Below the pieces are notes generated by a model that did not search any database, was not told the origin of the DNA, and saw nothing but the letters and a program-made list of their open reading frames with translations. Positions 43,526 through 53,897 of a DNA stretch of 64,000 nt are shown piece after piece. The DNA is from an uncultured Prevotella sp. (lineage in GTDB: Bacteria > Bacteroidota > Bacteroidia > Bacteroidales > Bacteroidaceae). The stretch lies in contig CAAGSA010000071.1 of NCBI GenBank assembly GCA_900772835.1, forward strand, positions 10,938 through 74,937. Direction: 5' to 3'. The first letter of the stretch is position 1; every line of letters begins with the position of its first letter. The translations under genes and the position numbers were made by a program.

Positions 43526-44725
43526 ATGCACATATTAGAAATACCCTCATTCTTTCCCCCCTACGGCGGCCTGTTCTGTCTCGACCAGAGCAAGGCGCTG
43601 GCTATGTACGGCAATACCGTGCGCATAGCGGCGTGCGTGGAAACAGGACTCAGCGTAACACCGAAGCATTATTTCACCGCCCCTCTGTGTACCCATCATC
43701 TGAAGATGGACGGCATAGACGTGGTGCGCCACTATATGAGGGCGATACCCAAGTGTCACCGCAGGAACGTGGAGCGGTGGCTGGGCATTGTGGAAAAGAT
43801 TGTTGACAACTATGTGGAAAGGTACGGGAAACCGGATATGCTGCACGCACACTGCTGCAAGTGGGCAGGATATGCGGCGATGAAGGCTGGAGAGAAATAC
43901 GGTCTGCCTTATGTAATAACCGAGCATCTGCCTTCGGGCATACTCGCCACGGAATTCCAGCCCGGCACCGGAGCATGGCAGGAGCCCATGCTGAGGGAGG
44001 CATACTCCAGGGCGGCGATGGTGATTCCCGTGGCTGCGGAGCTGGTGGCAGACACTGCGCCCTATTTCGGTACCGGCTACAGATGGCAGGAGGTGTCGAA
44101 TACGATAGATGTGGATTTCTTTACTTATAAGGAACGGGAGCGGCGTGACGGACAGCCCTTCGTGTTCTGCTGCATAGCCGACTTCATTCCGCGCAAGGGC
44201 TACGACGTGCTGGCAAGGGCGATGCAGAAGTTCATCGCTGATACCCACGCCAACGTGCGGCTCGTGGTGGCAGGCAGGGGTACTGATTCGCAGGAGATGA
44301 AACAGTTGCTGCACGGGTGCGGACTGGAAGGACGCGTGGATATGTGCGGCAGTGTGGACAAGTACGGTGTGCTGCAGATACTGTACGGCAGCCATTGTCT
44401 GCTGCTTGCCTCGCGCAGCGAGGTACAGCCACTGGTGCTGCTCGAGGCAATGAGCACCGGCATTCCGGTGGTGAGCACCGAGGTGGTGCCGTGCAGCGAG
44501 CGTGTGGAGGGGGGCTGCTTTATAGCAGGAGTGGACGATGCCGACGGCTTTGCCCAGTGTATGAAGCAGGTTTACGGCGGTGCTGCCGCCGACGGCAGAA
44601 AGCTGTCTGCTGCCATCAGCGCCATGGCTTCGCCCGAAGTGGTGGGCAGGCGGCTAACGGATTTGTTTGAAGACGTTTGCCAGTCGTTTGGCGGCAACGA
44701 ACAAGGCTCTTGCCGTGAGAGCTGA
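43526..44725 (+). CDS. Family 4 glycosyltransferase
   Basis: 399 residues from the ATG at 43526 (MHILEIPSFFPP). A longer in-frame start at 43238 lies inside the previous gene and is rejected. It is a GT-B retaining enzyme: N-terminal FFPPYGGLFCLDQSKAL, the C-terminal FVFCCIADFIPRKGYDVLARAM block and the donor-site SRSEVQPLVLLEAMSTGIPVVSTEV with its E-x7-E. It acts on a surface-glycan intermediate. Its last 72 bases overlap the 3' end of a convergent GT2 gene, which is unusual. It is likely co-transcribed with the preceding GT2. Confidence 0.9.
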   Translation: MHILEIPSFFPPYGGLFCLDQSKALAMYGNTVRIAACVETGLSVTPKHYFTAPLCTHHLKMDGIDVVRHYMRAIPKCHRRNVERWLGIVEKIVDNYVERYGKPDMLHAHCCKWAGYAAMKAGEKYGLPYVITEHLPSGILATEFQPGTGAWQEPMLREAYSRAAMVIPVAAELVADTAPYFGTGYRWQEVSNTIDVDFFTYKERERRDGQPFVFCCIADFIPRKGYDVLARAMQKFIADTHANVRLVVAGRGTDSQEMKQLLHGCGLEGRVDMCGSVDKYGVLQILYGSHCLLLASRSEVQPLVLLEAMSTGIPVVSTEVVPCSERVEGGCFIAGVDDADGFAQCMKQVYGGAAADGRKLSAAISAMASPEVVGRRLTDLFEDVCQSFGGNEQGSCRES

Positions 44726-45676
44726 ATACCAGGAGAGACTGCCCGACATGATGACCAGGGCGGTCTTTATTTTTATGTCCTTCCTCACGTTCCATCCGCT
44801 GATGCAGTGCACTGCCTCGTCTCTCAGCTGCGGCGAGTGGCTGCGGAAGGCGTGCATGAGCAGTGCGAACGCCTTGGCGGAGAAGAAGCGCCGTGTGGCA
44901 TCCGATTTGATGCCGTATCTCTGGGCGAGGCTGAAGGAGAGCGATGCCGTGCGGCGCACGAACCGGAACTGCTTCCGGTCGTCGGGCTGGCACGACACGG
45001 AGTTGTGGCCGATGCTGTAGTTCAGTGTCACGTCGGGCAGGTATGCTATGTTTCCGTTCATGGCGAGCATGAACACGAGCTGCATGTCTTCACATCCGTT
45101 TTCCGGGTCGCGGAAGAGTTGTGGCTCGGCGTTGTAGCACCGGCGCATCACGTCGGCGCGGTACATTGCCGTGCAGGTGTGTACCACCGGAGCCTTGGTC
45201 TGCGTCAGTATGGCTTCGAGCATGAGCCTGCCCTCGGTGATGGGGGCGGGAAAGGGGGTGTATGTGTTGGGGAAGGTGCGCTGTGTGTCCTCTTCGTAGT
45301 ATCGCCAGTTGGTGTGTACGAGCGTCACGTCGGGGTGCTGCTCCATTATCTGCAGTTCCTTTTCCAGCTTTTCGCGGTCGGTCCAGAAGTCGTCGCCGGC
45401 GCTGTCGGCTATATACTTGCCATGGCAGGCGAGCATACAGTCGTAGTAGTTGTTCGTTATCCCCTTGTTTGGAGCCTTTGGCATCAGTCGCACGATATGT
45501 GGATAACGGTGTGCATAAGCCTCGCAAACGGCTCTTGTAGAATCAGTTGAGCCGTCCTCGCCTATGATTATTTCTATCGGCAGGTGGCATTTCTGGTTCA
45601 GTATCGAGTCGATGGCTCTCCCGATGGTTTTCTCCTGATTGTATGTAGGCAGTATGACTGATATTTTCTCTTCCAT
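44654..45676 (-). CDS. Family 2 glycosyltransferase
   Basis: A 340-residue GT-A enzyme with KISVILPTYNQEKTIGRAIDSILNQ, IGEDGSTDSTR and the metal-binding DSAGDDFWTD. The C-terminal half is rich in basic residues and helices. It follows another GT2 gene by 12 bases on the minus strand, forming a two-gene operon. Its 3' end overlaps the convergent GT4 gene by 72 bases (44654-44725); both ends read as plausible protein, so neither stop is obviously wrong. Substrate unknown. Confidence 0.88.
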   Translation of the reverse strand: MEEKISVILPTYNQEKTIGRAIDSILNQKCHLPIEIIIGEDGSTDSTRAVCEAYAHRYPHIVRLMPKAPNKGITNNYYDCMLACHGKYIADSAGDDFWTDREKLEKELQIMEQHPDVTLVHTNWRYYEEDTQRTFPNTYTPFPAPITEGRLMLEAILTQTKAPVVHTCTAMYRADVMRRCYNAEPQLFRDPENGCEDMQLVFMLAMNGNIAYLPDVTLNYSIGHNSVSCQPDDRKQFRFVRRTASLSFSLAQRYGIKSDATRRFFSAKAFALLMHAFRSHSPQLRDEAVHCISGWNVRKDIKIKTALVIMSGSLSWYSALTARALFVAAKRLANVFKQIR

Positions 45677-45688
45677 ATTCTAAGGGTT

Positions 45689-46582
45689 CTAATCCATATT
45701 TACGAATACTCCCAGCTTGTATATGTTGAGCAGCGGCACAATGGGTCGGTTGCCCGTGAGGTTGCTTCTTATCGGTTTCTTCAGCAGGTTGAACAGGCAG
45801 CGGTACAGCTGTCTGGCGTGTATGTTCTGCAGTTTGTCGGCAGCCGCTATGACCGACGAGTATCCGCGCAGTTCGTTTCTGAATTCGTGCAGTGTCTGCA
45901 TTCCCGTTTCCATCTTTGCCACGAATCCCGGGTTCGTCTCGAAATCGTCGAGCATGATGGGGTTGTCGATATGCGTGATGTGTATGCCGTGTTCGCACAG
46001 CTGCTTGCCCCACATCACGTCTTCGTAGCCGTATCTCCTGAATCGTTCGTCGAATGGTATGCGCAGCAGTATTCCCCGTTTCACCATGAAGTTCGATGTG
46101 TTGAAGTTCTGGTATTCCCTCCGGCTTCTGTCGGCGGCGGTGTTGTGCGGTTCGTATTTCTTTTCCATACGGTAGCGTATGTTGTTGTGCAGCGCGTCGG
46201 GGGTTCCCCCTATGTGCAGTCCGCCGCACGCGGCATCCACTCCGTCGAGCTGCACATAGTGTTTGATGAAGTCTCGGCTGCATAGGCGCCGGTCGCTGTC
46301 GAGGAAGAGCAGGTATTCGCCCTTTGCCTCGCGTGCCAGGAAGTTTCTTATCGCCGCCCTGCCCACGTTCTTCTCCCTTGCAATGTATCGGCAGTTCGGC
46401 ATATCGGCAATGCTGCTGTTCTGCTTGATGAACCGGAAGTCGGTGGAGCCGTCGTCTGCCACTATGATTTCGTAGCTGAAGTCATCGCTCCTGATGCTTT
46501 CAGCCTGGCGTTGCAGTTCGCTCACGAAGTCCACACAGCAGTTGTTGTACGACGGTAGTAGTATTGACAGTGACTTTATCAT
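45689..46582 (-). CDS. Family 2 glycosyltransferase
   Basis: A 297-residue GT-A enzyme with LSILLPSYNNCCVDFVSELQ, VADDGSTDFRFIKQ, NVGRAAIRNFLAREAKGEYLLFLDSDRRLCS (metal-binding DSD) and the later RYGYEDVMWGKQL, resembling the ED acceptor-side motif of polysaccharide GT2 enzymes. It is the first gene of the minus-strand pair and diverges from leuS. The shared space holds a 22-bp-unit tandem array. Sugar specificity cannot be read. Confidence 0.87.
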   Translation of the reverse strand: MIKSLSILLPSYNNCCVDFVSELQRQAESIRSDDFSYEIIVADDGSTDFRFIKQNSSIADMPNCRYIAREKNVGRAAIRNFLAREAKGEYLLFLDSDRRLCSRDFIKHYVQLDGVDAACGGLHIGGTPDALHNNIRYRMEKKYEPHNTAADRSRREYQNFNTSNFMVKRGILLRIPFDERFRRYGYEDVMWGKQLCEHGIHITHIDNPIMLDDFETNPGFVAKMETGMQTLHEFRNELRGYSSVIAAADKLQNIHARQLYRCLFNLLKKPIRSNLTGNRPIVPLLNIYKLGVFVNMD

Positions 46583-46655
46583 TTTCTTGTTTTATTGTTT
46601 TTCTCTATAACGAGCAATTGGACTATTTATTTTCAGTGGGGGCGTATTTTTTCAT

Positions 46656-46731
46656 AGGTGGGGCATTTAGGTGTGGTAGGTGGGGCATTTAGGTGTGGTA
46701 AGTGGGGCATTTAGGTGTGGTAAGTGGGGCA
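46656..46731. repeat. Tandem 22-bp array, about 3.5 units (AGGTGGGGCATTTAGGTG)
   Basis: Units start at 46656, 46678 and 46700, with a fourth broken off at 46731. Units are nearly identical (G-to-A change in the third) and strongly G-rich on the plus strand. They lie between divergent GT2 and leuS, upstream of the leuS -7 box. Confidence 0.9.
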
Positions 46732-46803
46732 CATAACGTAACCGGCGGATGGCTGGCGGAAACTTTTCTGACTGAAAACAATAACTCATTGGTGGAAATT
46801 TCG

Positions 46804-46811
46804 TATATTTG
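46804..46811 (+). promoter_or_regulatory. -7 box of leuS
   Basis: TATATTTG followed by GCAGC fits the -7 consensus, giving a start near 46818 and a leader of about 38 bases. The -33 element is weak. Confidence 0.55.
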
Positions 46812-46855
46812 CAGCATTATTCTATTTCAGGAAAAAATAAAACATAATACATCAA

Positions 46856-49711
46856 ATGGAGTATAACTTCAACGAAATCGAAAAGAAATGGCAGCGCCAG
46901 TGGGTGGAAGACCAAACCTACAGGGTGGCTGAAGACAAGACGAAAAAGAAATTCTATGTGCTCAACATGTTCCCGTACCCCTCGGGAGCAGGACTGCATG
47001 TGGGGCATCCCCTGGGATACATCGCATCCGATATCTATGCCAGATACAAGAGGCTGAACGGATTCAACGTGCTCAACCCCATGGGTTACGATGCCTACGG
47101 ACTGCCGGCAGAGCAGTATGCGATACAGACCGGACAGCACCCGGCCATAACCACAGAGACAAACATAAACAGGTACCGCCAGCAGCTCGACAAGATAGGA
47201 TTCTCGTTCGACTGGAGCCGCGAGGTGCGCACATGCGACCCGAAATACTACAAGTGGACACAGTGGGCATTCCGGAAGATGTTCAACTCCTTCTACTGTC
47301 TGGAGTGCCAGAAGGCAATGCCGATAGAGAAACTGATAGAGCACTTTGCCCAAAAGGGAAGCGAAGGCACAGAGAGCATAGCCAAGAGCGAGGAGCTGAA
47401 GTTCAGCGCCGACGAATGGAAGAAGATGAGCGAGAAGGAGCAGCAGCAGGTGCTCATGAACTACCGCATAGCATACATCGGAGAGACGATGGTGAACTGG
47501 TGTGCCGGACTGGGCACGGTGCTTGCCAACGATGAGGTGGTGGACGGAGTGTCGGAGCGCGGCGGCTACCCCGTGGTGCAGAAGAAGATGCGCCAGTGGT
47601 GCCTGCGCGTCAGCGCATACGCGCAGCGCATGCTCGACGGGCTGGACACCGTGGACTGGAGCGACAGCATAAAGGAGACGCAGCGCAACTGGATAGGACG
47701 CTCAGAGGGAACGGAGATGCAGTTCCGCGTGGCAGGACAGGACTGGGACTTCACCGTCTTCACCACGCGTGCCGACACGATATTCGGAGTGACTTTCATG
47801 GTGCTCGCGCCGGAGAGCGAACTGGTGGAGAAGCTCACCACCGGGGAGCAGAAGAAAGAGGTGGATGAATACCTTGCCTATGTGAAGAAGCGCACGGAGC
47901 TCGACCGCATGTCCGACCACAAGGTGACGGGCGTGTTCACCGGTTCATACGCCGTGAACCCCTTCACGGGAGAGAACATACCGGTGTGGGTTTCAGAATA
48001 CGTGCTCGCCGGATACGGCACAGGAGCAATCATGGCAGTGCCGGCGCACGACAGCCGCGACTATGCCTTCGCGCGCCATTTCAACCTGCCCGTGGTGCCG
48101 CTCATCGAGGGAGCCGACGTGTCGGAGGAGAGCTTCGACGCCAAGGAAGGCACGGTGTGCAACTCGCCGGCAGAGGGCAAGCAGACGACGGACGGATTCT
48201 CGCTCAACGGACTGAGCGTGAAGCAGGCCATCGCGGCAACGAAGAAATACGTGACGGAGAAGGGCATAGGCAGAGTGAAGGTGAACTACCGTCTGCGCGA
48301 TGCCATATTCTCAAGACAGAGATACTGGGGAGAGCCGTTCCCCGTATACTACAAGGACGAGATGCCGTATATGGTGCCGGAGGAATGCCTGCCGATAGAG
48401 CTGCCCGAAGTGGCACACTACAAGCCTACGGAAACAGGCGAGCCGCCGCTGGGCAACGCGCAGAAATGGGCGTGGGACACGGCGAAGAACGAGGTGGTGG
48501 ACAAGAGCCTGATAGACAACAGCACCGTATTCCCGCTCGAGCTGAACACCATGCCGGGATTCGCAGGCTCGTCGGCATACTACCTGAGATACATGGACCC
48601 GAACGACGAGCAGGCACTCGTGGCAAAGGACATCGACGAATACTGGCAGAACGTGGACCTCTACGTGGGAGGAACGGAGCACGCCACGGGACACCTCATA
48701 TACTCGCGCTTCTGGAACAAGTTCCTCTTCGACATGGGAGTGTCGTGCAGAGAGGAGCCGTATCAGAAACTCGTGAACCAGGGAATGATACAGGGACGCT
48801 CGAACTTCGTGTACCGGGTGAACTCCGACGACCACTCCAAGGCACCGGTGTTCGTGAGCTGCGGACTGAAAGACCAGTATGAGGTGACGCCGATACACGT
48901 GGACGTGAACATCGTGCAGGGCGACGTGCTCGACACGGAGCAGTTCCGCCAGTGGCGACCCGAATACGCCGATGCCGAGTTCATACTCGAAGACGGGAAG
49001 TATATCTGCGGATGGGCAGTGGAGAAAATGTCGAAGTCGATGTTCAACGTGGTAAACCCCGACATGATAGTAGAGAAATACGGAGCCGACACGCTGCGAC
49101 TCTACGAGATGTTCCTCGGCCCCGTGGAGGCAAGCAAGCCGTGGGATACGAACGGCATCGACGGCTGCCACCGCTTCCTGAAGAAGTTCTGGGCACTGTT
49201 CTACAGCCGTGACGGACAGTTCCTGCCAACCGGCGAGGAGCCTACGGCAGAACAGCTGAAGAGCGTGCACAAGCTGATAAAGAAGGTGACGCACGACATA
49301 GAGCACTTTTCCTACAACACCAGCATCTCGGCATTCATGATATGCGTGTCGGAACTGCAGCAGGCGAAATGCCGCAACAGGGAACTGCTGCAGCAGGTAG
49401 TGGTGCTGCTGGCACCGTTCGCTCCGCACATAGCCGAGGAGCTATGGCACCAGTTGGGCAACCAGACCACGGTGTGCGATGCACAGTGGCCAGTGTGCAA
49501 CGAGCAGTATCTCGTGGAGAGCAGCATGCAGCTCACGGTGTCGTTCAACGGAAAGGCGCGCTACCAGAAGAGCTTCCCCGTGGACGCCGACAACGAGACG
49601 ATAAAGAACGAGGTGCTCGCCGACGAGAAGAGTGCGAAGTATCTTGAGGGCAAGCAGGTGGTGAAGGTCATCGTGGTGCCGAAGAAAATCGTGAACGTGG
49701 TTATAAAATAA
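46856..49711 (+). CDS. leuS: Leucyl-tRNA synthetase
   Basis: A 951-residue class I synthetase. The HIGH-type motif is HVGH (residues 48-51, in [15 protein letters not shown]), and KMSKS is near residue 723. A CP1 editing domain with the threonine-rich [18 protein letters not shown] lies between them, along with the adenylate-site region [12 protein letters not shown]. Length is slightly above the bacterial norm (about 860-900), as usual in Bacteroidetes. It charges tRNA-Leu and clears mischarged products. Single gene with its own promoter and a downstream hairpin. Confidence 0.97.
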   Translation: MEYNFNEIEKKWQRQWVEDQTYRVAEDKTKKKFYVLNMFPYPSGAGLHVGHPLGYIASDIYARYKRLNGFNVLNPMGYDAYGLPAEQYAIQTGQHPAITTETNINRYRQQLDKIGFSFDWSREVRTCDPKYYKWTQWAFRKMFNSFYCLECQKAMPIEKLIEHFAQKGSEGTESIAKSEELKFSADEWKKMSEKEQQQVLMNYRIAYIGETMVNWCAGLGTVLANDEVVDGVSERGGYPVVQKKMRQWCLRVSAYAQRMLDGLDTVDWSDSIKETQRNWIGRSEGTEMQFRVAGQDWDFTVFTTRADTIFGVTFMVLAPESELVEKLTTGEQKKEVDEYLAYVKKRTELDRMSDHKVTGVFTGSYAVNPFTGENIPVWVSEYVLAGYGTGAIMAVPAHDSRDYAFARHFNLPVVPLIEGADVSEESFDAKEGTVCNSPAEGKQTTDGFSLNGLSVKQAIAATKKYVTEKGIGRVKVNYRLRDAIFSRQRYWGEPFPVYYKDEMPYMVPEECLPIELPEVAHYKPTETGEPPLGNAQKWAWDTAKNEVVDKSLIDNSTVFPLELNTMPGFAGSSAYYLRYMDPNDEQALVAKDIDEYWQNVDLYVGGTEHATGHLIYSRFWNKFLFDMGVSCREEPYQKLVNQGMIQGRSNFVYRVNSDDHSKAPVFVSCGLKDQYEVTPIHVDVNIVQGDVLDTEQFRQWRPEYADAEFILEDGKYICGWAVEKMSKSMFNVVNPDMIVEKYGADTLRLYEMFLGPVEASKPWDTNGIDGCHRFLKKFWALFYSRDGQFLPTGEEPTAEQLKSVHKLIKKVTHDIEHFSYNTSISAFMICVSELQQAKCRNRELLQQVVVLLAPFAPHIAEELWHQLGNQTTVCDAQWPVCNEQYLVESSMQLTVSFNGKARYQKSFPVDADNETIKNEVLADEKSAKYLEGKQVVKVIVVPKKIVNVVIK

Positions 49712-49722
49712 CACAGAGCAGT

Positions 49723-49771
49723 GCATGTCCCTTCCCTTTTCTGCCCCAAGCAGTGGGGGGAAGGGACTTGC
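49723..49771 (+). terminator. Hairpin after leuS
   Basis: GCATGTCCCTTCCC (49723-49736) pairs with GGGAAGGGACTTGC (49758-49771) with one T-T mismatch, enclosing a 21-base loop. It begins 12 bases after the stop; there is no T-run. Confidence 0.55.
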
Positions 49772-49850
49772 AATAAATGAAGACAACGCCAATTATCAAT
49801 AATATTTATTACAAAAGAGAAAGAATAACTTTAAATTAAAAACACTAACT

Positions 49851-50897
49851 ATGTCAAACAGCAGCAATGGTTCAAGTGCGGCACAGCACAAAAAGAACAA
49901 AATCAGCGCATTCTTCGGCAGTGACACCGGCAAGATGGTGATGCGCGAAACGAGAGACTACTTCAACATCACTCTCGGACTAATGCTATACACGTTCGGC
50001 TTCACGGTATTCCTGTTGCCGTACGAAATCGTGACGGGAGGCATCGCCGGAATCGGTGCCATCGTGTTCTATGCCACGAAGTTCCCCGTGCAGTGGACCT
50101 TCTTCATCATCAATGCCGTGCTCATCGTGGCGGCACTCAAGGAACTCGGACTGAAGTTCCTGGCAAAGACCATCTATGCCACGCTCGCCGTGACCGTGAT
50201 GCTCGACCTCGCGCAGAAGATAGTGGAAATGCCCGACGGCACCTTCTATAAGCTCATGGGCGAGGGCAACGACTTCATGTCGCTCATCATAGGATGTATG
50301 CTCACGGGTACGGCACTCGCCGTGGTGTTCCTCAGCAACGGAAGCACCGGCGGTACGGACATCATCGCAGCCGTGGTGAACAAGTATTACAACGTGTCGC
50401 TCGGCAAGGGACTCATCATGGTAGACCTCGTAATCATCGGCAGCTGTCTTGCTATCGACAGCTTCGGAACTTTCCCGGAGCGCAGCCAGAAGGTGGTGTT
50501 CGGTCTGTGCACGATGTTCATAGAATGTAACATGCTCGACTTCGTGATGAACTGGCAACGACAATCCGTGCAGTTCATGATATTCTCCAAACACCATCAG
50601 GAAATAGCCAACGCCATCGCCAAGCAGACAGACCACACGATGACCATACTCGACGGCCACGGATGGTTCTCGGGCAACCCAATGAAGGTGATCTGCCTCA
50701 TGGCAAAGAAGGCGGAAAGCCCCATCATCTTCCGTATCATCAAGTCGATAGACCCCACGGCATTCGTGAGCCAGAGCAGTGTGCAGGGCGTGTTCGGCGA
50801 GGGATTTGACCCGATAAAAGTGACCGGGAAGAACAAGAAAAAGGCTTTAGAGGAAGAAAAAAACAAAGAAAAGCAAGAGGCAGGAGAAAAGGCCTGA
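49851..50897 (+). CDS. YitT family membrane protein (DUF161/DUF2179)
   Basis: A 348-residue protein with about five transmembrane helices. The characteristic [42 protein letters not shown] opening, the [25 protein letters not shown] block and the cytoplasmic C-terminal DUF2179 domain ([19 protein letters not shown]...[21 protein letters not shown]) are all present. It ends with a highly charged lysine/glutamate tail. The function of the family is unknown; transport is suspected. It is followed by rdgB after 55 bases. Confidence 0.9.
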   Translation: MSNSSNGSSAAQHKKNKISAFFGSDTGKMVMRETRDYFNITLGLMLYTFGFTVFLLPYEIVTGGIAGIGAIVFYATKFPVQWTFFIINAVLIVAALKELGLKFLAKTIYATLAVTVMLDLAQKIVEMPDGTFYKLMGEGNDFMSLIIGCMLTGTALAVVFLSNGSTGGTDIIAAVVNKYYNVSLGKGLIMVDLVIIGSCLAIDSFGTFPERSQKVVFGLCTMFIECNMLDFVMNWQRQSVQFMIFSKHHQEIANAIAKQTDHTMTILDGHGWFSGNPMKVICLMAKKAESPIIFRIIKSIDPTAFVSQSSVQGVFGEGFDPIKVTGKNKKKALEEEKNKEKQEAGEKA

Positions 50898-50952
50898 CAC
50901 CGCTGACAGGCATTGGCGCACATTCTGCTGCTTTCTACCCAAAGAACAAACA

Positions 50953-51570
50953 ATGAAAATAGTTTTCGCAACAAACAACAAGAACAAACTCACCGAGATA
51001 AAGGAAATTCTCGCCGAGAATTTTGAAGTACTGTCGCTCAGCGACATAAACTGCCATGTGGACATACCGGAAACGGGAACCACACTCGAAGAAAACGCCA
51101 GAATCAAGGCAGAATACATCTACTCGCATTACGGCATCAGCGTTTTCGCCGACGACACCGGACTGGAGGTGGAGGCACTGGGCGGAGCACCCGGAGTGTA
51201 TTCGGCACGCTACGCCGGAGGCGAAGGCCACGACAGCGAGGCGAACATGCGCAAGCTGCTGCATGAACTCGAAGGGAAAGACAACCGCAAGGCACGCTTC
51301 CGCACGGCAATAGCACTCATACTGGCAGAACAGCAGACTGACGGTGCAACGGAAACGCCGCGCACGGAAATATTCGAAGGAACAGTGGAAGGCGAGATAA
51401 CAAAGGAAAAGAGGGGAGAGGCAGGCTTCGGCTACGACCCCATATTCCAGCCCGAAGGCTACGACCGCACGTTCGCCGAACTCGGAAACGAGGTGAAGAA
51501 CAGCATATCGCACAGGGCAAGGGCAACGAAGAAGCTCGTGGAATATCTCTGCGGCAGAATCACGCAATAA
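50953..51570 (+). CDS. rdgB: XTP/dITP diphosphatase (RdgB/HAM1)
   Basis: A 205-residue protein, the usual length for Ham1/RdgB. It hydrolyses non-canonical purine triphosphates (XTP, dITP) to monophosphates to keep nucleotide pools clean. Motifs: [16 protein letters not shown] near the N-terminus, [25 protein letters not shown] (metal and substrate binding), [12 protein letters not shown] and the C-terminal SHRARA. It probably shares a transcript with the preceding YitT-family gene. No unusual residue is seen. Confidence 0.95.
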   Translation: MKIVFATNNKNKLTEIKEILAENFEVLSLSDINCHVDIPETGTTLEENARIKAEYIYSHYGISVFADDTGLEVEALGGAPGVYSARYAGGEGHDSEANMRKLLHELEGKDNRKARFRTAIALILAEQQTDGATETPRTEIFEGTVEGEITKEKRGEAGFGYDPIFQPEGYDRTFAELGNEVKNSISHRARATKKLVEYLCGRITQ

Positions 51571-51640
51571 GAGAACAGGCACGGCAGAGCCGCACGGACA
51601 GCAGAAGAAAAGACCGGCACACGGTGCCGGCAAACAATAA

Positions 51641-51677
51641 AACTGGAAGACGGCAATATTTTTGCCCTCTTTCAGTT
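51641..51677. terminator. Hairpin between rdgB and porZ
   Basis: AACTGGAAGACGGCAA (51641-51656) pairs with TTGCCCTCTTTCAGTT (51662-51677) with two imperfect positions. A smaller CCGGCAC/GTGCCGG hairpin (51613-51629) lies just upstream. Together they probably end the rdgB transcript. Confidence 0.55.
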
Positions 51678-51733
51678 ATATTAGTATATAGAGGCAGACT
51701 CGTGAACTTGTATTCATAAACAACAATACGTAT

Positions 51734-53854
51734 ATGGGCAGAAAGCTTAACACAATGATAATACTTGCTGCGGCAGTGGCAATGAACGCCGGAGCTGCAA
51801 CCTTCGGCAACTGGAAGAACTATCCGGTATATGCAGAAATAACCGACATAGAACCGGCTGGCAAAATGGTGTACGTGCTCAGCTCCGGGGCATTGTTCTC
51901 GTATAACAACAGCGACGGGAGCGTGACAACGTACGACAAGGTTTATCCGCTGAGCGACTGCAACATATCGATGATTGCATGGAACGGAAGCGTGAAAAGA
52001 CTGATTGCCGTATACGAGAACGGAAACATCGACCTGCTCGACAACAACGGCAACGCAACGAACATAGCCGACTACTACAGCAAGACGATGACCGTGGACA
52101 AAACCGTGAACAACGTGGTGATAAACGGGAAAACAGCCTATCTGTGTACAGCATTCGGAATGGTGCAAGTGGATATGGAAAGGGCCCTGCTTATGGACAC
52201 GTACAACATAGGGAAGAACGTGGGCAACTGCACAGTGAAGGGGACAGACATATACGCACAGACAGACAAGGGCGTATACAAGGGCAACATGAAGGAAAAC
52301 CTGATCAACCCCGCCAACTGGAAAAAGACGGACGAGAGCGTGGACTTCAGCCATCCGAACGACATAAGCCAGGACACAGGCGAAGGATACACACGCCGCT
52401 ATACATACGACAAGACGAACAAATGCTACTGGACAAGCCAGAGCGACAACAAGCTGCAGGCATACACCATTGCCGACGACGGCTCAAGAACAATACTGAA
52501 GCAGGATATAGCGCCGGACGCACCGGTATACCAAATGTTCGGATACATGACCGTGAGCAACGGAAAGCTGTACACCTGCAATGGAGGAGAATGGAGCCAG
52601 GACAAAACGGCGTCGATACAAGTGTACGACCCGGGAGAGAAATCATGGACTGTGTACGAGAACGAGGGAGTAGGAGAGAAATACGGACTGAAATACAGAG
52701 ACATACTGTGTCTTGCCGTTGACCCCACAGACGACAGTCATGTGTGGGCAGGAGCACAGACGGGACTGTATGAATTCAGAAATGGAAAGGTGGTGAACCA
52801 CTTCGGACACAACAACAGTCCGATAACGGGCATCGCCGGCATCAGCAACCCCGACAACTACCAGCTCGTGACATCGCTTGCATACGACAGCGGCAACAAC
52901 CTGTGGGTGTCGAACTCGGGAGCTGCCGGCAAGACAATGCTCGTATACACCGCCGAAAGCAAATGGGCGGCACCGGAAAAGCAGTTTCCGGCAGCGCAGG
53001 CGGTAAACTCGAAGATAATGATAGACCGCAGCGGGCGTATATGGATAGCAAGCGGACGATACACACCTGCCGACAACGGAGTGTTCTGCTATTCAGCCGA
53101 CCGCACACAGACATACTCATACACAAACTTCACAAACGAGGACGGAACGAAAATAGGAACGATGGAGTTTCTGAGACAGGTGGTGGAAGACAAGGAGGGA
53201 AACATCTGGGTGGCAACGAGTGCCGGACTGCTTGTGCTCACCGATGAATACCAGCGCGACCCGTCGCTCGGATTCTACCAGATAAAAGTGCCGAGAAACG
53301 ACGGAACCAACTTTGCAGACTATCTGCTAGGCTCAGCCGACATAACGTCGATTGCCGTGGACAACGCCAACCGCAAATGGATAGGAACGAAGGGAGACGG
53401 ATTATACGTGATAAGTTCCGACAATATGGTGCAGGAGGCACATTTCAAGGCAGACGACAGCTGCCTGCTGTCGGACGCAGTGGAATATGTAACTATCGAC
53501 CATAACTCCGGAACCGTGTATATAGCCACCGCCAACGGACTGTGCTCCGTGGAGAGCAACGCCACACAGACCTTCGATACGATAGAGAAGGACAACGTGT
53601 GGGCATACCCGAACCCCGTGAAGCCAGACTATACGGGAGTGATAACAGTAGTAGGACTGTCGTTCAACGCCGACGTGAAGATTACCACTACAAACGGAAC
53701 ACTCGTGGCACAGGGCAGGAGCACGGGAGGCTCGTTCCAGTGGGACGGCAGAGACCTAAAGGGAAAACGTGTGGCAAGCGGAATATATATGGTGAACGCT
53801 GCAACGGAGAGCGGAGAGAGCGGAACGGTGTGCAAGATAGCAATAATAAACTGA
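51734..53854 (+). CDS. porZ: PorZ-like T9SS beta-propeller protein
   Basis: A 706-residue protein with a signal-like N-terminus, GNWKNYPVYAEITDIEPAGKMVYVLSSGALFSYNNSDGSVTTYDK opening and two-component-regulator-type propeller blades throughout. The C-terminal domain contains VWAYPNPVKPDYTGVITV and ends SGIYMVNAATESG...CKIAIIN. This order (double propeller plus sorting-type tail) is that of PorZ, the surface component of the type IX secretion attachment complex that handles anionic LPS. Other T9SS-tail proteins lie in this window. It is followed after 43 bases by a membrane-protein gene. A generic propeller lipoprotein is the main alternative. Confidence 0.75.
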   Translation: MGRKLNTMIILAAAVAMNAGAATFGNWKNYPVYAEITDIEPAGKMVYVLSSGALFSYNNSDGSVTTYDKVYPLSDCNISMIAWNGSVKRLIAVYENGNIDLLDNNGNATNIADYYSKTMTVDKTVNNVVINGKTAYLCTAFGMVQVDMERALLMDTYNIGKNVGNCTVKGTDIYAQTDKGVYKGNMKENLINPANWKKTDESVDFSHPNDISQDTGEGYTRRYTYDKTNKCYWTSQSDNKLQAYTIADDGSRTILKQDIAPDAPVYQMFGYMTVSNGKLYTCNGGEWSQDKTASIQVYDPGEKSWTVYENEGVGEKYGLKYRDILCLAVDPTDDSHVWAGAQTGLYEFRNGKVVNHFGHNNSPITGIAGISNPDNYQLVTSLAYDSGNNLWVSNSGAAGKTMLVYTAESKWAAPEKQFPAAQAVNSKIMIDRSGRIWIASGRYTPADNGVFCYSADRTQTYSYTNFTNEDGTKIGTMEFLRQVVEDKEGNIWVATSAGLLVLTDEYQRDPSLGFYQIKVPRNDGTNFADYLLGSADITSIAVDNANRKWIGTKGDGLYVISSDNMVQEAHFKADDSCLLSDAVEYVTIDHNSGTVYIATANGLCSVESNATQTFDTIEKDNVWAYPNPVKPDYTGVITVVGLSFNADVKITTTNGTLVAQGRSTGGSFQWDGRDLKGKRVASGIYMVNAATESGESGTVCKIAIIN

Positions 53855-53897
53855 TGCGGCACCGACTGGCACATAATGATAAACAAAACAGAAAACA

